From NCBI GenBank assembly GCA_003455715.1, contig DMQJ01000467.1, positions 1-16,297 on the forward strand: a stretch of 16,297 nucleotides of DNA, given 5' to 3'. The number at the start of each line of letters is the position of its first letter. The first letter of the stretch is position 1. Positions 5,661 to 16,297 of the stretch are shown in pieces. The notes beneath the pieces are model-generated. The model worked only from the letters and a program-made list of their open reading frames with translations. It was not told the DNA's origin and ran no database searches. The stretch is from Acidimicrobiaceae bacterium. Its GTDB lineage: Bacteria > Actinomycetota > Acidimicrobiia > Acidimicrobiales > Ilumatobacteraceae. The position numbers and the translations under genes are program-made.

Positions 5661-8060
5661 ATGGCCGGATCCATCCTCGGAACACGGGTGCTGCGCACCG
5701 AAGACCCAGAACTGCTCACCGGGGAGGCCCGCTACGTGGCCGACCTTGAGCTCGACTCGCCACTGCACCTCGTGTTCGTGCGTTCTGAAATGGCCCACGC
5801 CCGACTCATCGGCGTCGACACCGCGGAAGCGACCTCGATGCCGGGAGTGGCGGCCGTGCTCACGGCGTCCGACCTCGGGTTGAAGCCTTTTCACGGCATG
5901 GCCAAGGTGCACGACCACTTCGCCCGGCCGGCGCTTGCCGACGGCGTCGTTCGCTTCGTCGGCGAGCCTGTCGCCGTCGTGCTGGCCGATAGCGCAGTGC
6001 ACGCGAACGATGCCGCCGATGCCGTGCTGGTCGACTACGAGCCGCTTCCCGCCGTGGTCGACTCCGAGGACGCGTTCGCCGACGGTGCATCCGTGCTCTT
6101 CCCGGACCACGGCGACAACGTGGCCATGGCCGTCACCGATCCGCGCAACCCGGGCGTGTTCGCCGACGCCGACGTGATCGTTCGCGGCCGCTACGTGAAC
6201 CAGCGCATGGCAGTCGCACCGATGGAACCCCACGGCGCCGCGGCCGTGCCCGAGGTCGACGGCCGCCTCACGTTCTACGGCTCCACCCAGATGCCGCACC
6301 TCTTGCAGATGTCGTTGGCTCGGGCGCTGAAGATCGACAAGAGCCTCATCCGAGTGGTCACCCCGCATGTGGGTGGAGGGTTCGGCGGCAAGGCCGGGCT
6401 GTACGCGGAGCAGTTGGTGGTGGCCGCGGTCGCGTTGAAGATGGGCCGCCCCGTCACCTGGATGAGCACGCGCAGCGACGACATGCTGGCGCTCGCTCAC
6501 AGCCGTGCCCAGGTGCAGTACGTCGAGTTGGGTTGCCGCAACGACGGCACGTTCACCGGCCTGCGGGTGCATCTGGTGGGCGACGGCGGTGCGTACCCAG
6601 GCATGGGTGCCTACCTGCCTGCCGGCACCAAGCGAATGTCGAACGGTACGTACCGCTTCGGTGCCATCCAGTTCGACGTCGCCGTTGCGGCTACCAACAC
6701 CACGCCCACCGGGGCCTACCGGGGCGCCGGTCGCCCCGAGGCCACAGCCCTGCTTGAGCGGGCTGTCGACCAGGCGGCACTCACGCTGGGCATCGACCCC
6801 ATCGAGATTCGGCGGCGCAACCTGCTGGGCAATGACGCGTTCCCGTTCCGCACGCTCACCGGCGTCACCTACGACAGCGGTTCGTACCTCACCCCGCTCG
6901 ACGTGGCCGCACGAGAGGCCGGCTACGAGGAGTTGCGGGCCGAGCAAGCCGCACGGCGCGAGCGCAACGACTCACGCCTGCTGGGTATCGGCGTCGCCTG
7001 CTACGTGGAGATCACGGCAGGTGGTGGCAGCAGCGAGTACGGCGCCGTCACCGTGCACCCCGACGGCAGTGCCACCGTGCTGGCGGGAACCAGCGCCCAC
7101 GGCCAGGGTCACCAGACGGCCTTCGCAATGATCGTCAGCGATCGCACCGGCATTCCCATCGACCGCATTCGGCTCAACCCGGTCGACACCGACGAAGTGC
7201 GCAGCGGCGGCGGCACCGGCGGCTCCAGGTCGCTGCAGCTGGGTGGCTCGGCAGTGTTGAAGGCCACCGAGGCGATGGTCGACAAGGCCCGCCACCTGGC
7301 AGCGCGCCTGCTGGAGGCCGACCCGGCCGACATCGTCGTCGACACGACGGCAGGGACAGTCGGCGTGGCGGGAGTTCCAGCGAGTGCACTCGACTGGGCG
7401 GCCCTGGCGGCCGCTGCAGAGGCCGACCCCGACGCCGTCGACCATGCCGACGGCACGCTTGGCCTCGCGGCCCAGCTCGACTTCGACCAGGGCGACGCAA
7501 CGTTTCCCTTCGGTGCACACATCGCTGTGGTGGAGGTCGATCGCGAGACCGGCAAGGTCACGTTGCTTCGCCACATTGCTGTCGACGACTGCGGCACCGT
7601 GCTCAACCCGCTGCTCGTGGAAGGCCAGCAACACGGCGGCGCCGCGGCGGGCATCAGTCAGGCGCTGTACGAAGTGGTGCGTTACGACAGCGACGGCAAC
7701 CCGCTCACCGGCAACTTCATGGACTACGCGCTGCCGTCGGCTGCCGAGTTCCCCAGCTTCGAGGTGCACAGCACCGAGACCCCCACCCCGCTCAACCCGC
7801 TGGGGGCGAAGGGCATCGGCGAGGCAAGCACCATCGGCAGCACACCCGCTGTGCAGAACGCGGTCATCGACGCAGTGGCACACCTCGGGGTGCGCCACAT
7901 CGACCTGCCGTGCACCAGCCAGGCGGTCTGGCAGGCCATCCAGGCTGCGGAGAGCGGCACGTTGCCCGACCCGTGGCGCGAGCCGCCGCCGGTGTTCGCT
8001 CGTCTCGCCGCGGGCCAGGAAGTTGACGCTGCGGGCCTCGCCGCTGCCGAGGGGATCTGA
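5661..8060 (+). CDS. Xanthine dehydrogenase/CoxL-family molybdopterin-binding subunit
   Basis: At 799 aa, this is the usual length of a molybdenum hydroxylase large subunit. The N-terminal aldehyde oxidase/xanthine dehydrogenase a/b hammerhead domain (about 15-130) is followed by the molybdopterin-binding region. Visible motifs are GGGFGGK (about 237-243), AYRGAGRPEA (about 352) and GAKGIGEAS (about 714-722), whose Glu is the likely catalytic base. AYRGAGR is the form II/CoxL-like signature, not the AYxCSFR of true aerobic CO dehydrogenase, so hydroxylation of an aldehyde or N-heterocycle is more likely. The FeS (CoxS/XdhA-type) and FAD (CoxM-type) subunits needed for electron transfer are absent from this operon. 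The amidohydrolase follows after 3 nt. The substrate is unknown. Confidence 0.93.
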   Translation: MAGSILGTRVLRTEDPELLTGEARYVADLELDSPLHLVFVRSEMAHARLIGVDTAEATSMPGVAAVLTASDLGLKPFHGMAKVHDHFARPALADGVVRFVGEPVAVVLADSAVHANDAADAVLVDYEPLPAVVDSEDAFADGASVLFPDHGDNVAMAVTDPRNPGVFADADVIVRGRYVNQRMAVAPMEPHGAAAVPEVDGRLTFYGSTQMPHLLQMSLARALKIDKSLIRVVTPHVGGGFGGKAGLYAEQLVVAAVALKMGRPVTWMSTRSDDMLALAHSRAQVQYVELGCRNDGTFTGLRVHLVGDGGAYPGMGAYLPAGTKRMSNGTYRFGAIQFDVAVAATNTTPTGAYRGAGRPEATALLERAVDQAALTLGIDPIEIRRRNLLGNDAFPFRTLTGVTYDSGSYLTPLDVAAREAGYEELRAEQAARRERNDSRLLGIGVACYVEITAGGGSSEYGAVTVHPDGSATVLAGTSAHGQGHQTAFAMIVSDRTGIPIDRIRLNPVDTDEVRSGGGTGGSRSLQLGGSAVLKATEAMVDKARHLAARLLEADPADIVVDTTAGTVGVAGVPASALDWAALAAAAEADPDAVDHADGTLGLAAQLDFDQGDATFPFGAHIAVVEVDRETGKVTLLRHIAVDDCGTVLNPLLVEGQQHGGAAAGISQALYEVVRYDSDGNPLTGNFMDYALPSAAEFPSFEVHSTETPTPLNPLGAKGIGEASTIGSTPAVQNAVIDAVAHLGVRHIDLPCTSQAVWQAIQAAESGTLPDPWREPPPVFARLAAGQEVDAAGLAAAEGI
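8049..8054 (+). promoter_or_regulatory. Ribosome binding site of the amidohydrolase gene
   Basis: GAGGGG lies inside the end of the upstream coding region, 9 nt before the ATG at 8064. It supports coupled internal translation within the operon. Confidence 0.5.
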
Positions 8061-8063
8061 ACG

Positions 8064-9683
8064 ATGCAGGTCTATCGCGCTCAACTCATTCGCACGCTCG
8101 ACGCGGCACGGCCAACCGCCACCCATGTCGCGGTGCACGACGGTGTCATCGTCGCCGTGGGCGACGCCGGCGACATGCCCGCCGATGCCCCGGTCGACGA
8201 CACCTTCGCCGAGCACGTCCTGGTGCCAGGCTTCGTCGAGGGGCATGCCCACAGCCAGGTGGGGGCCTTGTGGAACTCGTGCTACTGCGGCAGGTTCTCC
8301 CGGGTCGGCCCCGATGGCACAGAGTGGGACGACCTGCCCACCATCGACGAGTCGATGGCGCGCATGCGTGCCTGGGCCGACGCCAACCCCGACGTCGACG
8401 TTGTGTTCGGCTGGGGGTTCGACCCGATCTACTTCGGTCGGTCGTGTGTGCGTGCCGATCTCGACACGGTGAGCACCACCCGCCCCGTGGTGTTGGCGCA
8501 CGCCAGCCTCCACATCGTGTCGGTCAACACGGTGGCGCTCGAGCGGCTCGGCATGATCGACAGCCCACCGGCCACCGACGCGGTGCCGCTCGGCGACGAC
8601 GGCCTTCCCACCGGCGAGTTGCGAGGGCCGGAGGCCGCCTACCCATCGATCGCCCGCCTCGGGTTGATGCGCAAGGTGTTCCCGACCGACGACGAGGCAT
8701 TCATCGCCGTCGCCCGGCTGGCCGTGCTCGCTGGCGTCACCACCCTCACCGACCTGGGCATTCCGTACGAGGCGAAGCAACTCGACCGCTACTACGACCT
8801 CACCTCACGTCCCGACTGGCCCGTGCGGCTGGTGCCCATGTATCTCAGCGACGGCCGGGCGGCCACCGAGTTGGTGGCCACGGCCGCGTCGGTGGGGGCG
8901 ACCAGCACCGACCTGTTGCGGCTCGGCGGGGTGAAGATCGTGGTCGACGGATCCATCCAAGGCTTCACTGCTCGGTTGCGCGCCGGTCGCTACCACAACG
9001 GGAAGCCGAACGGGCTGTGGTACCAAACGCCAGAGCACGTGCGCGACGTCTTGGCGTTGGCCCTCACGGAGGGCCGCCATGTGCACCTGCACACCAATGG
9101 CGATCAGGCCAGCGAGATGGTGCTGTCGACGCTCGAGGAGTTGGTCGCGGCGCACCCGGGTTCGCGGGTGAACGTCACGTTGCAGCACGCCCAGTTGCTC
9201 GACGACGGCCTCATGGCGCGTGCAGCAGCGCTGGGTGTGAAGGTGAACCTCTTCGTCAACCACATCTTCTACTGGGGCGAGGCCCACGCGGCAATGACGG
9301 TTGGTGAGGAGCGGGCGGCGCAGATGAACGGCTGCGCCACCGCGCTTCGCCACGGTCTCACCCTGGCCATCCACAGCGACGAGCCGGTCACCCCGGTGAA
9401 CCCGCTGTTCAGCATGTGGTGCGCAACCAACCGCTGCACGCACACCGGTCGGGTGCTTGGCGCAGAGGAGTGCATCAGCGCCGCCGACGCGCTCCGTGCG
9501 GTCACCATCGGGCCGGCAACCACCCTGGGGCTGGAGCACGAGGTCGGATCCATCGAGGTCGGCAAGCGCGCCGACTTCGCGGTGCTGTCGGCCGCCCCGC
9601 TGACCGTCGACCCCGCCGAGCTGCGCTCCATCGAGGTGTGGGGCACGGTGAGCGGCGGCCGGCCGTTCCCTGCCCATGGCTGA
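8064..9683 (+). CDS. YtcJ-like metal-dependent amidohydrolase
   Basis: This 539-aa protein belongs to the amidohydrolase superfamily, amidohydro_3/YtcJ-like branch, whose best-known member is N-substituted formamide deformylase. It has a short N-terminal beta-domain, then PGFVEGHAHS with metal ligands His61 and His63. LGGVKIVVDGS near 288 follows, with a Lys where a ligand lysine is expected, then HTNGDQA near 342, QHAQ near 373 and HSDEPVTPVNPL near 437. It closes with the VGSIEVGKRADFAVL motif that returns to the beta-sandwich. Expected chemistry is hydrolysis of a C-N bond in an amide, formamide or cyclic amide. It lies 3 nt behind the molybdenum hydroxylase and overlaps the CobW gene by 8 nt, so the product could open a ring or amide formed or oxidised by the hydroxylase. 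That pathway is inference. Confidence 0.92.
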   Translation: MQVYRAQLIRTLDAARPTATHVAVHDGVIVAVGDAGDMPADAPVDDTFAEHVLVPGFVEGHAHSQVGALWNSCYCGRFSRVGPDGTEWDDLPTIDESMARMRAWADANPDVDVVFGWGFDPIYFGRSCVRADLDTVSTTRPVVLAHASLHIVSVNTVALERLGMIDSPPATDAVPLGDDGLPTGELRGPEAAYPSIARLGLMRKVFPTDDEAFIAVARLAVLAGVTTLTDLGIPYEAKQLDRYYDLTSRPDWPVRLVPMYLSDGRAATELVATAASVGATSTDLLRLGGVKIVVDGSIQGFTARLRAGRYHNGKPNGLWYQTPEHVRDVLALALTEGRHVHLHTNGDQASEMVLSTLEELVAAHPGSRVNVTLQHAQLLDDGLMARAAALGVKVNLFVNHIFYWGEAHAAMTVGEERAAQMNGCATALRHGLTLAIHSDEPVTPVNPLFSMWCATNRCTHTGRVLGAEECISAADALRAVTIGPATTLGLEHEVGSIEVGKRADFAVLSAAPLTVDPAELRSIEVWGTVSGGRPFPAHG

Positions 9684-10510
9684 CGCGGCGGCCGCGACGT
9701 CGGCGGCGGCTCCACTGCCGGTCGTCGTCATCGGTGGATACCTCGGTGCGGGCAAGACGACGTTGGTCAACCAACTGCTGCGCACCACCACCGAGCGACT
9801 CGTCGTGCTGGTGAACGACTTCGGGTCGTCGGTCATCGACGCGTCGTTGATAGAAGCCCGCGAGGGTGATGTGCTGCAGCTTGCCGGTGGATGCGTGTGC
9901 TGCCAGATCGGCGACGACCTCAGCGACACGTTGCATCGCCTCGTCGTGTCGGCGCCATCGGGCACCCGGCCCGATCGCGTCGTCATCGAAGCCAGCGGTG
10001 TGGCTCAGCCGGCGTCGGTCGCGGCGACGGTGGCCTTCTCGGCAGGCCTTGACGTCGAGTGCGTCGTCGTGGTGGCGGATGGCGAGCGGATCGAGCGTCT
10101 GCTCGCCGACCACTATGTGGGCGATTTGGTGGCCGCCCAACTGCGCCAGGCCGACCTCGTGCTGGTCAACCGCGATTGCGGCGCCGATTTGTCGGGCGTC
10201 ACCTCGGCGCCGGTGATCCCCGACGATGGTGCCGTTGTCGACCTCGTCTCGCCCGGTGTTGCTCACACGCCGGTCGCCGCATCAGAACTGGCGCCCGCAT
10301 CGGCGATGTTCGCATCCACCGTGGTGTCGGGCGCGGGCGACATCGACAGCGTGCTCGCGCAGGTGCGTGCGATTCCCCGGCTGGTGCGGGCAAAGGGATT
10401 CGTTCACTCCGACGACGGAGTGCGCCTGGTGCAGATCGCTGGTGAGCGAACCACGGTGAGTCGCTGGGGCGGCGGCTCGCTCCCGCCCGCCGAAGTGTTG
10501 TGCATCTCGC

Positions 10511-10518
<8 letters not shown>
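9676..10518 (+). CDS. CobW/COG0523 family GTPase, putative metallochaperone
   Basis: This 280-aa G3E GTPase has a Walker A motif GGYLGAGKTT (20-29), the switch motif NDFG (47-50, usually NEFG) and the metal-binding CxCC in GGCVCCQIGDDL (Cys73, 75, 76). VIEASGVAQP follows, then LVNRDC where the guanine-specifying NKxD is expected. The Lys-to-Arg and Asp-to-Cys differences in that last motif are unusual and may alter nucleotide choice. The C-terminal CobW domain is short and there is no His-rich loop. COG0523 proteins deliver zinc, iron or cobalt to client enzymes. The ATG overlaps the amidohydrolase stop by 8 nt, making the amidohydrolase the natural candidate client. The 3' end overlaps the convergent PLP-enzyme gene by 8 bp. 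Confidence 0.92.
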
Positions 10519-14989
<4,471 letters not shown>

Positions 14990-15031
14990 CCGCGGCTCGC
15001 GATCGGGGACGGCGACGGTTGCGTGACATGC

Positions 15032-15037
15032 ACGCTA
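15032..15037 (-). promoter_or_regulatory. Possible -10 box of mraY
   Basis: TAGCGT on the minus strand, identical to the box before the PLP-enzyme gene, lies 42 nt before the mraY ATG. It would give a leader of roughly 36 nt. No Shine-Dalgarno sequence is evident, so this is weaker than the leaderless examples. Confidence 0.35.
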
Positions 15038-15039
15038 CG

Positions 15040-15078
15040 CCTCGCTCCAGCCTGACGCGAGGGTCCTTGGGCCCTAGG
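15040..15078. promoter_or_regulatory. Inverted repeats in the mraY-Rrf2 intergenic region
   Basis: CCTCGC (15040-15045) pairs with GCGAGG (15057-15062) over an 11-nt loop. Just downstream, CCTTGGGCCCTAGG (15065-15078) is a near-palindrome with one mismatched pair. Either could bind the Rrf2 regulator or be part of the mraY/rrf2 divergent control region. Neither closely matches an operator I know, and both are short for such GC-rich DNA. Confidence 0.3.
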
Positions 15079-15096
15079 CGCTGCTCGTCGAATCCA

Positions 15097-15102
15097 TAAG
15101 TC
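15097..15102 (+). promoter_or_regulatory. Probable -10 box of the Rrf2-YwiC operon
   Basis: TAAGTC, overlapping ATAAGT, ends 7 nt before the ATG at 15110. It keeps the leaderless geometry of the other promoters here but lacks the final T of TANNNT, so it is a weaker match. Confidence 0.4.
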
Positions 15103-15109
15103 TGTCACT

Positions 15110-15508
15110 ATGAGATTAGAAGTCACCCGCCGCGCCGATCTTGCCGTACGGGCACTTCGGGCGCTCGACGGGGACGTAGCTCGGTTGAAGGCGCCAGCGC
15201 TGGCTGAGGCCCTGGGCACCACACCAGGCTTCGTTGCCCAGGTGATGAACCCGCTGGTTCGCGCCGGGTGGGTGCGATCCGACCCAGGACCGACGGGTGG
15301 CTACACGCTTGCCGTTGCGCTCGACGCGGTGAGCGTGCTCGCAGTGATCGAAGCGGTCGATGGCGCTACCGATCAGGGGCGCTGCGTGGTGGAGGCCAAA
15401 CAGTGCAACGCAGCCAGGCCCTGCGCCCTGCACGTCGCCTGGAGTGACGCTCGCACTCGGCTGATGGATTCCCTGGCGAGCACACCGGTGATGGCGGTGG
15501 GTCGATGA
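15110..15508 (+). CDS. Rrf2-family transcriptional regulator, NsrR/IscR-like with three FeS cysteines
   Basis: This 132-aa protein has the Rrf2 winged helix at about 1-65, with LAEALGTTPGFVAQVMNPLVRAGWVRS as the DNA-binding and wing region, then GPTGGYTLA. The C-terminal loop holds Cys92, Cys99 and Cys105, the three-cysteine arrangement that binds an iron-sulfur cluster in IscR and NsrR. It should therefore sense nitric oxide, oxygen, redox or Fe-S status. It overlaps the YwiC-like gene by ATGA. YwiC in Bacillus sits among nitrate-respiration genes, so an NsrR-like NO-responsive role is preferred over an IscR role; no isc or suf genes adjoin it. Autoregulation is likely but only inferred. Confidence 0.92.
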   Translation: MRLEVTRRADLAVRALRALDGDVARLKAPALAEALGTTPGFVAQVMNPLVRAGWVRSDPGPTGGYTLAVALDAVSVLAVIEAVDGATDQGRCVVEAKQCNAARPCALHVAWSDARTRLMDSLASTPVMAVGR

Positions 15509-16297
15509 GCACCGACATGCAGGCACCCGATCGCGCCGCAGCCGAGGTGCGGCCCACCTGGAAGGCGGTGGCGTTGCCCAGCGAGCACGGTGGTTGGGGG
15601 CTCACACTGGAACCCGTACTGCTCGGTCTGCTGGTTGCGTGGTCGTGGTCGGGGCTGCTGTTGGGTGTGGCCGCGTTCGCCGCATTCCTCGCCCGCACGC
15701 CGGCCAAGCTGGTTGCGGTCGACCGTCGTCGAGGTCGGTGGCTGCCGCGCACGCGCCTCGCCCTGCTCGTCGCCAGCGCGGAGTCTGTGGTCATCGTGGC
15801 GTGCGCGGCGATGGCCACGATCGCTGGCGATGCACGCTGGTGGGTGGCCGTATTCGTGGCTGCGCCGCTGGTGGCGGTGGAGTGGTGGTTCGACATCCGC
15901 AGCCGCGGGCGACGGTTGGCGCCGGAACTGTGTGGGGCGACAGGGGTCGCGGCCGCCTCGGCAGCCATCGTCTTGGTCGCCGATGGCGACGACATCCGGC
16001 TGGCTGCCGCCGCCTGGCTGGTGCTGGTCGCCCGTTCCGTGGGTGCCATCCCCTTCGTCCGGGCTCAGATCCTGCGGGCGCGCCGCGGCGTCACCGACGT
16101 TCGCTCCAGCGATGTTGCACAGGCTGCAGCCGTTGCCATCGCCGCCTGTGCCGTGCTGTTACGGCGCGATGCCTTCGCCGGTGCCGTGGGCGTGCTCGTG
16201 CTCGCGCTGCTGCAGGCGTGGTGGAGCCGCCGCGTCCCGCCTGCGGTGAAGGTACTCGGCCTGCGCCAGATGGTGCTCGGTCTCCTGCTCGTCGCGG
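15505..16297 (+). CDS. YwiC-like membrane protein, 3'-truncated by window end
   Basis: The reading frame begins at ATG 15505 (ATGA overlap with the regulator's stop) and stays open for 264 codons to the window edge. The signature ALPSEHGGWGLTLEPVLLGLLVA (near 23-45) matches the PxEHGxWG...P opening of the YwiC-like family. Several hydrophobic spans follow, at roughly 34-60, 84-106, 112-126, 145-158, 166-178, 206-218 and 223-240. YwiC-like proteins have no proven function; their neighbourhoods suggest nitrate or NO respiration. Translational coupling to an Rrf2 regulator fits a redox-responsive role. The last helices and stop codon lie beyond the window. Confidence 0.88.
   Translation, partial: MSTDMQAPDRAAAEVRPTWKAVALPSEHGGWGLTLEPVLLGLLVAWSWSGLLLGVAAFAAFLARTPAKLVAVDRRRGRWLPRTRLALLVASAESVVIVACAAMATIAGDARWWVAVFVAAPLVAVEWWFDIRSRGRRLAPELCGATGVAAASAAIVLVADGDDIRLAAAAWLVLVARSVGAIPFVRAQILRARRGVTDVRSSDVAQAAAVAIAACAVLLRRDAFAGAVGVLVLALLQAWWSRRVPPAVKVLGLRQMVLGLLLVA

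Noticed and set aside
5508..6947. 479-codon minus-strand frame opposite the molybdenum hydroxylase
   Set aside because: It is the antisense shadow of a clear 799-aa enzyme, with no recognisable domain.
5661..8060. Aerobic carbon monoxide dehydrogenase large subunit (coxL form I)
   Set aside because: The active-site loop reads AYRGAGR, not AYxCSFR, and the coxM and coxS genes are missing.
6972..8780. 602-codon minus-strand frame opposite the hydroxylase and amidohydrolase
   Set aside because: It is longer than many real genes but antisense to two recognised enzymes, and its composition is that of a shadow frame.

Overview
This is a gene-dense, high-GC window that most likely comes from an actinobacterium. 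An environmental member of the Acidimicrobiia is my best guess, but no taxonomic marker proves it. The evidence is a mycothiol-type (MDMPI-family) enzyme, a small actinobacterial-type Cys/His protein, GTG starts, and a recurring TANNNT -10 box placed 6-7 nt before start codons. That last point suggests widespread leaderless transcription. The first 13 bases match the 3' end of the Illumina adapter, so the left edge is an assembly or contig end and the first gene is probably 5'-truncated.

Left part (14-5082): a linalool dehydratase/isomerase-like protein converges on a mycothiol-dependent maleylpyruvate isomerase-family gene. That gene is divergent from a membrane fatty-acid desaturase. The desaturase promoter carries a TetR-type palindrome over its -35 region, and the gene is followed by a CrtC-like (calycin) protein, probably in the same transcript. 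A small two-TM membrane protein with its own leaderless promoter comes next.

Middle (5094-10518): a DUF302 gene (-) and a tiny Cys/His-rich protein (+) diverge from a CsoR-family-like palindrome. After them comes a compact operon of three genes: a molybdenum hydroxylase large subunit without its FeS and FAD partners, a YtcJ-like amidohydrolase (3 nt gap), and a CobW/COG0523 GTPase (8 nt overlap). This looks like an oxidation-then-hydrolysis catabolic unit plus a metallochaperone; the substrate cannot be read from the sequence.

Right part (10511-16297): a long cysteine-desulfurase-like PLP enzyme (-) shares a 29-bp divergent promoter region with the most striking gene of the window. That gene is a single 570-aa protein fusing a TauD/gamma-butyrobetaine-hydroxylase-like 2-oxoglutarate oxygenase to a PhnZ/TmpB-type HD mixed-valent diiron oxygenase. 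All expected PhnZ ligands and the Tyr/Glu gate are conserved in spacing. It is predicted to perform both steps of oxidative C-P bond cleavage of an aminoalkylphosphonate in one polypeptide. Its 3' end overlaps a stand-alone mraY by 26 bp tail to tail. The window ends with an Rrf2/NsrR-like regulator carrying three FeS-type cysteines, translationally coupled (ATGA) to a YwiC-like membrane protein that runs off the end.

No rRNA, tRNA, CRISPR array, insertion sequence or phage gene was seen. No gene-free stretch exceeds about 125 bases.
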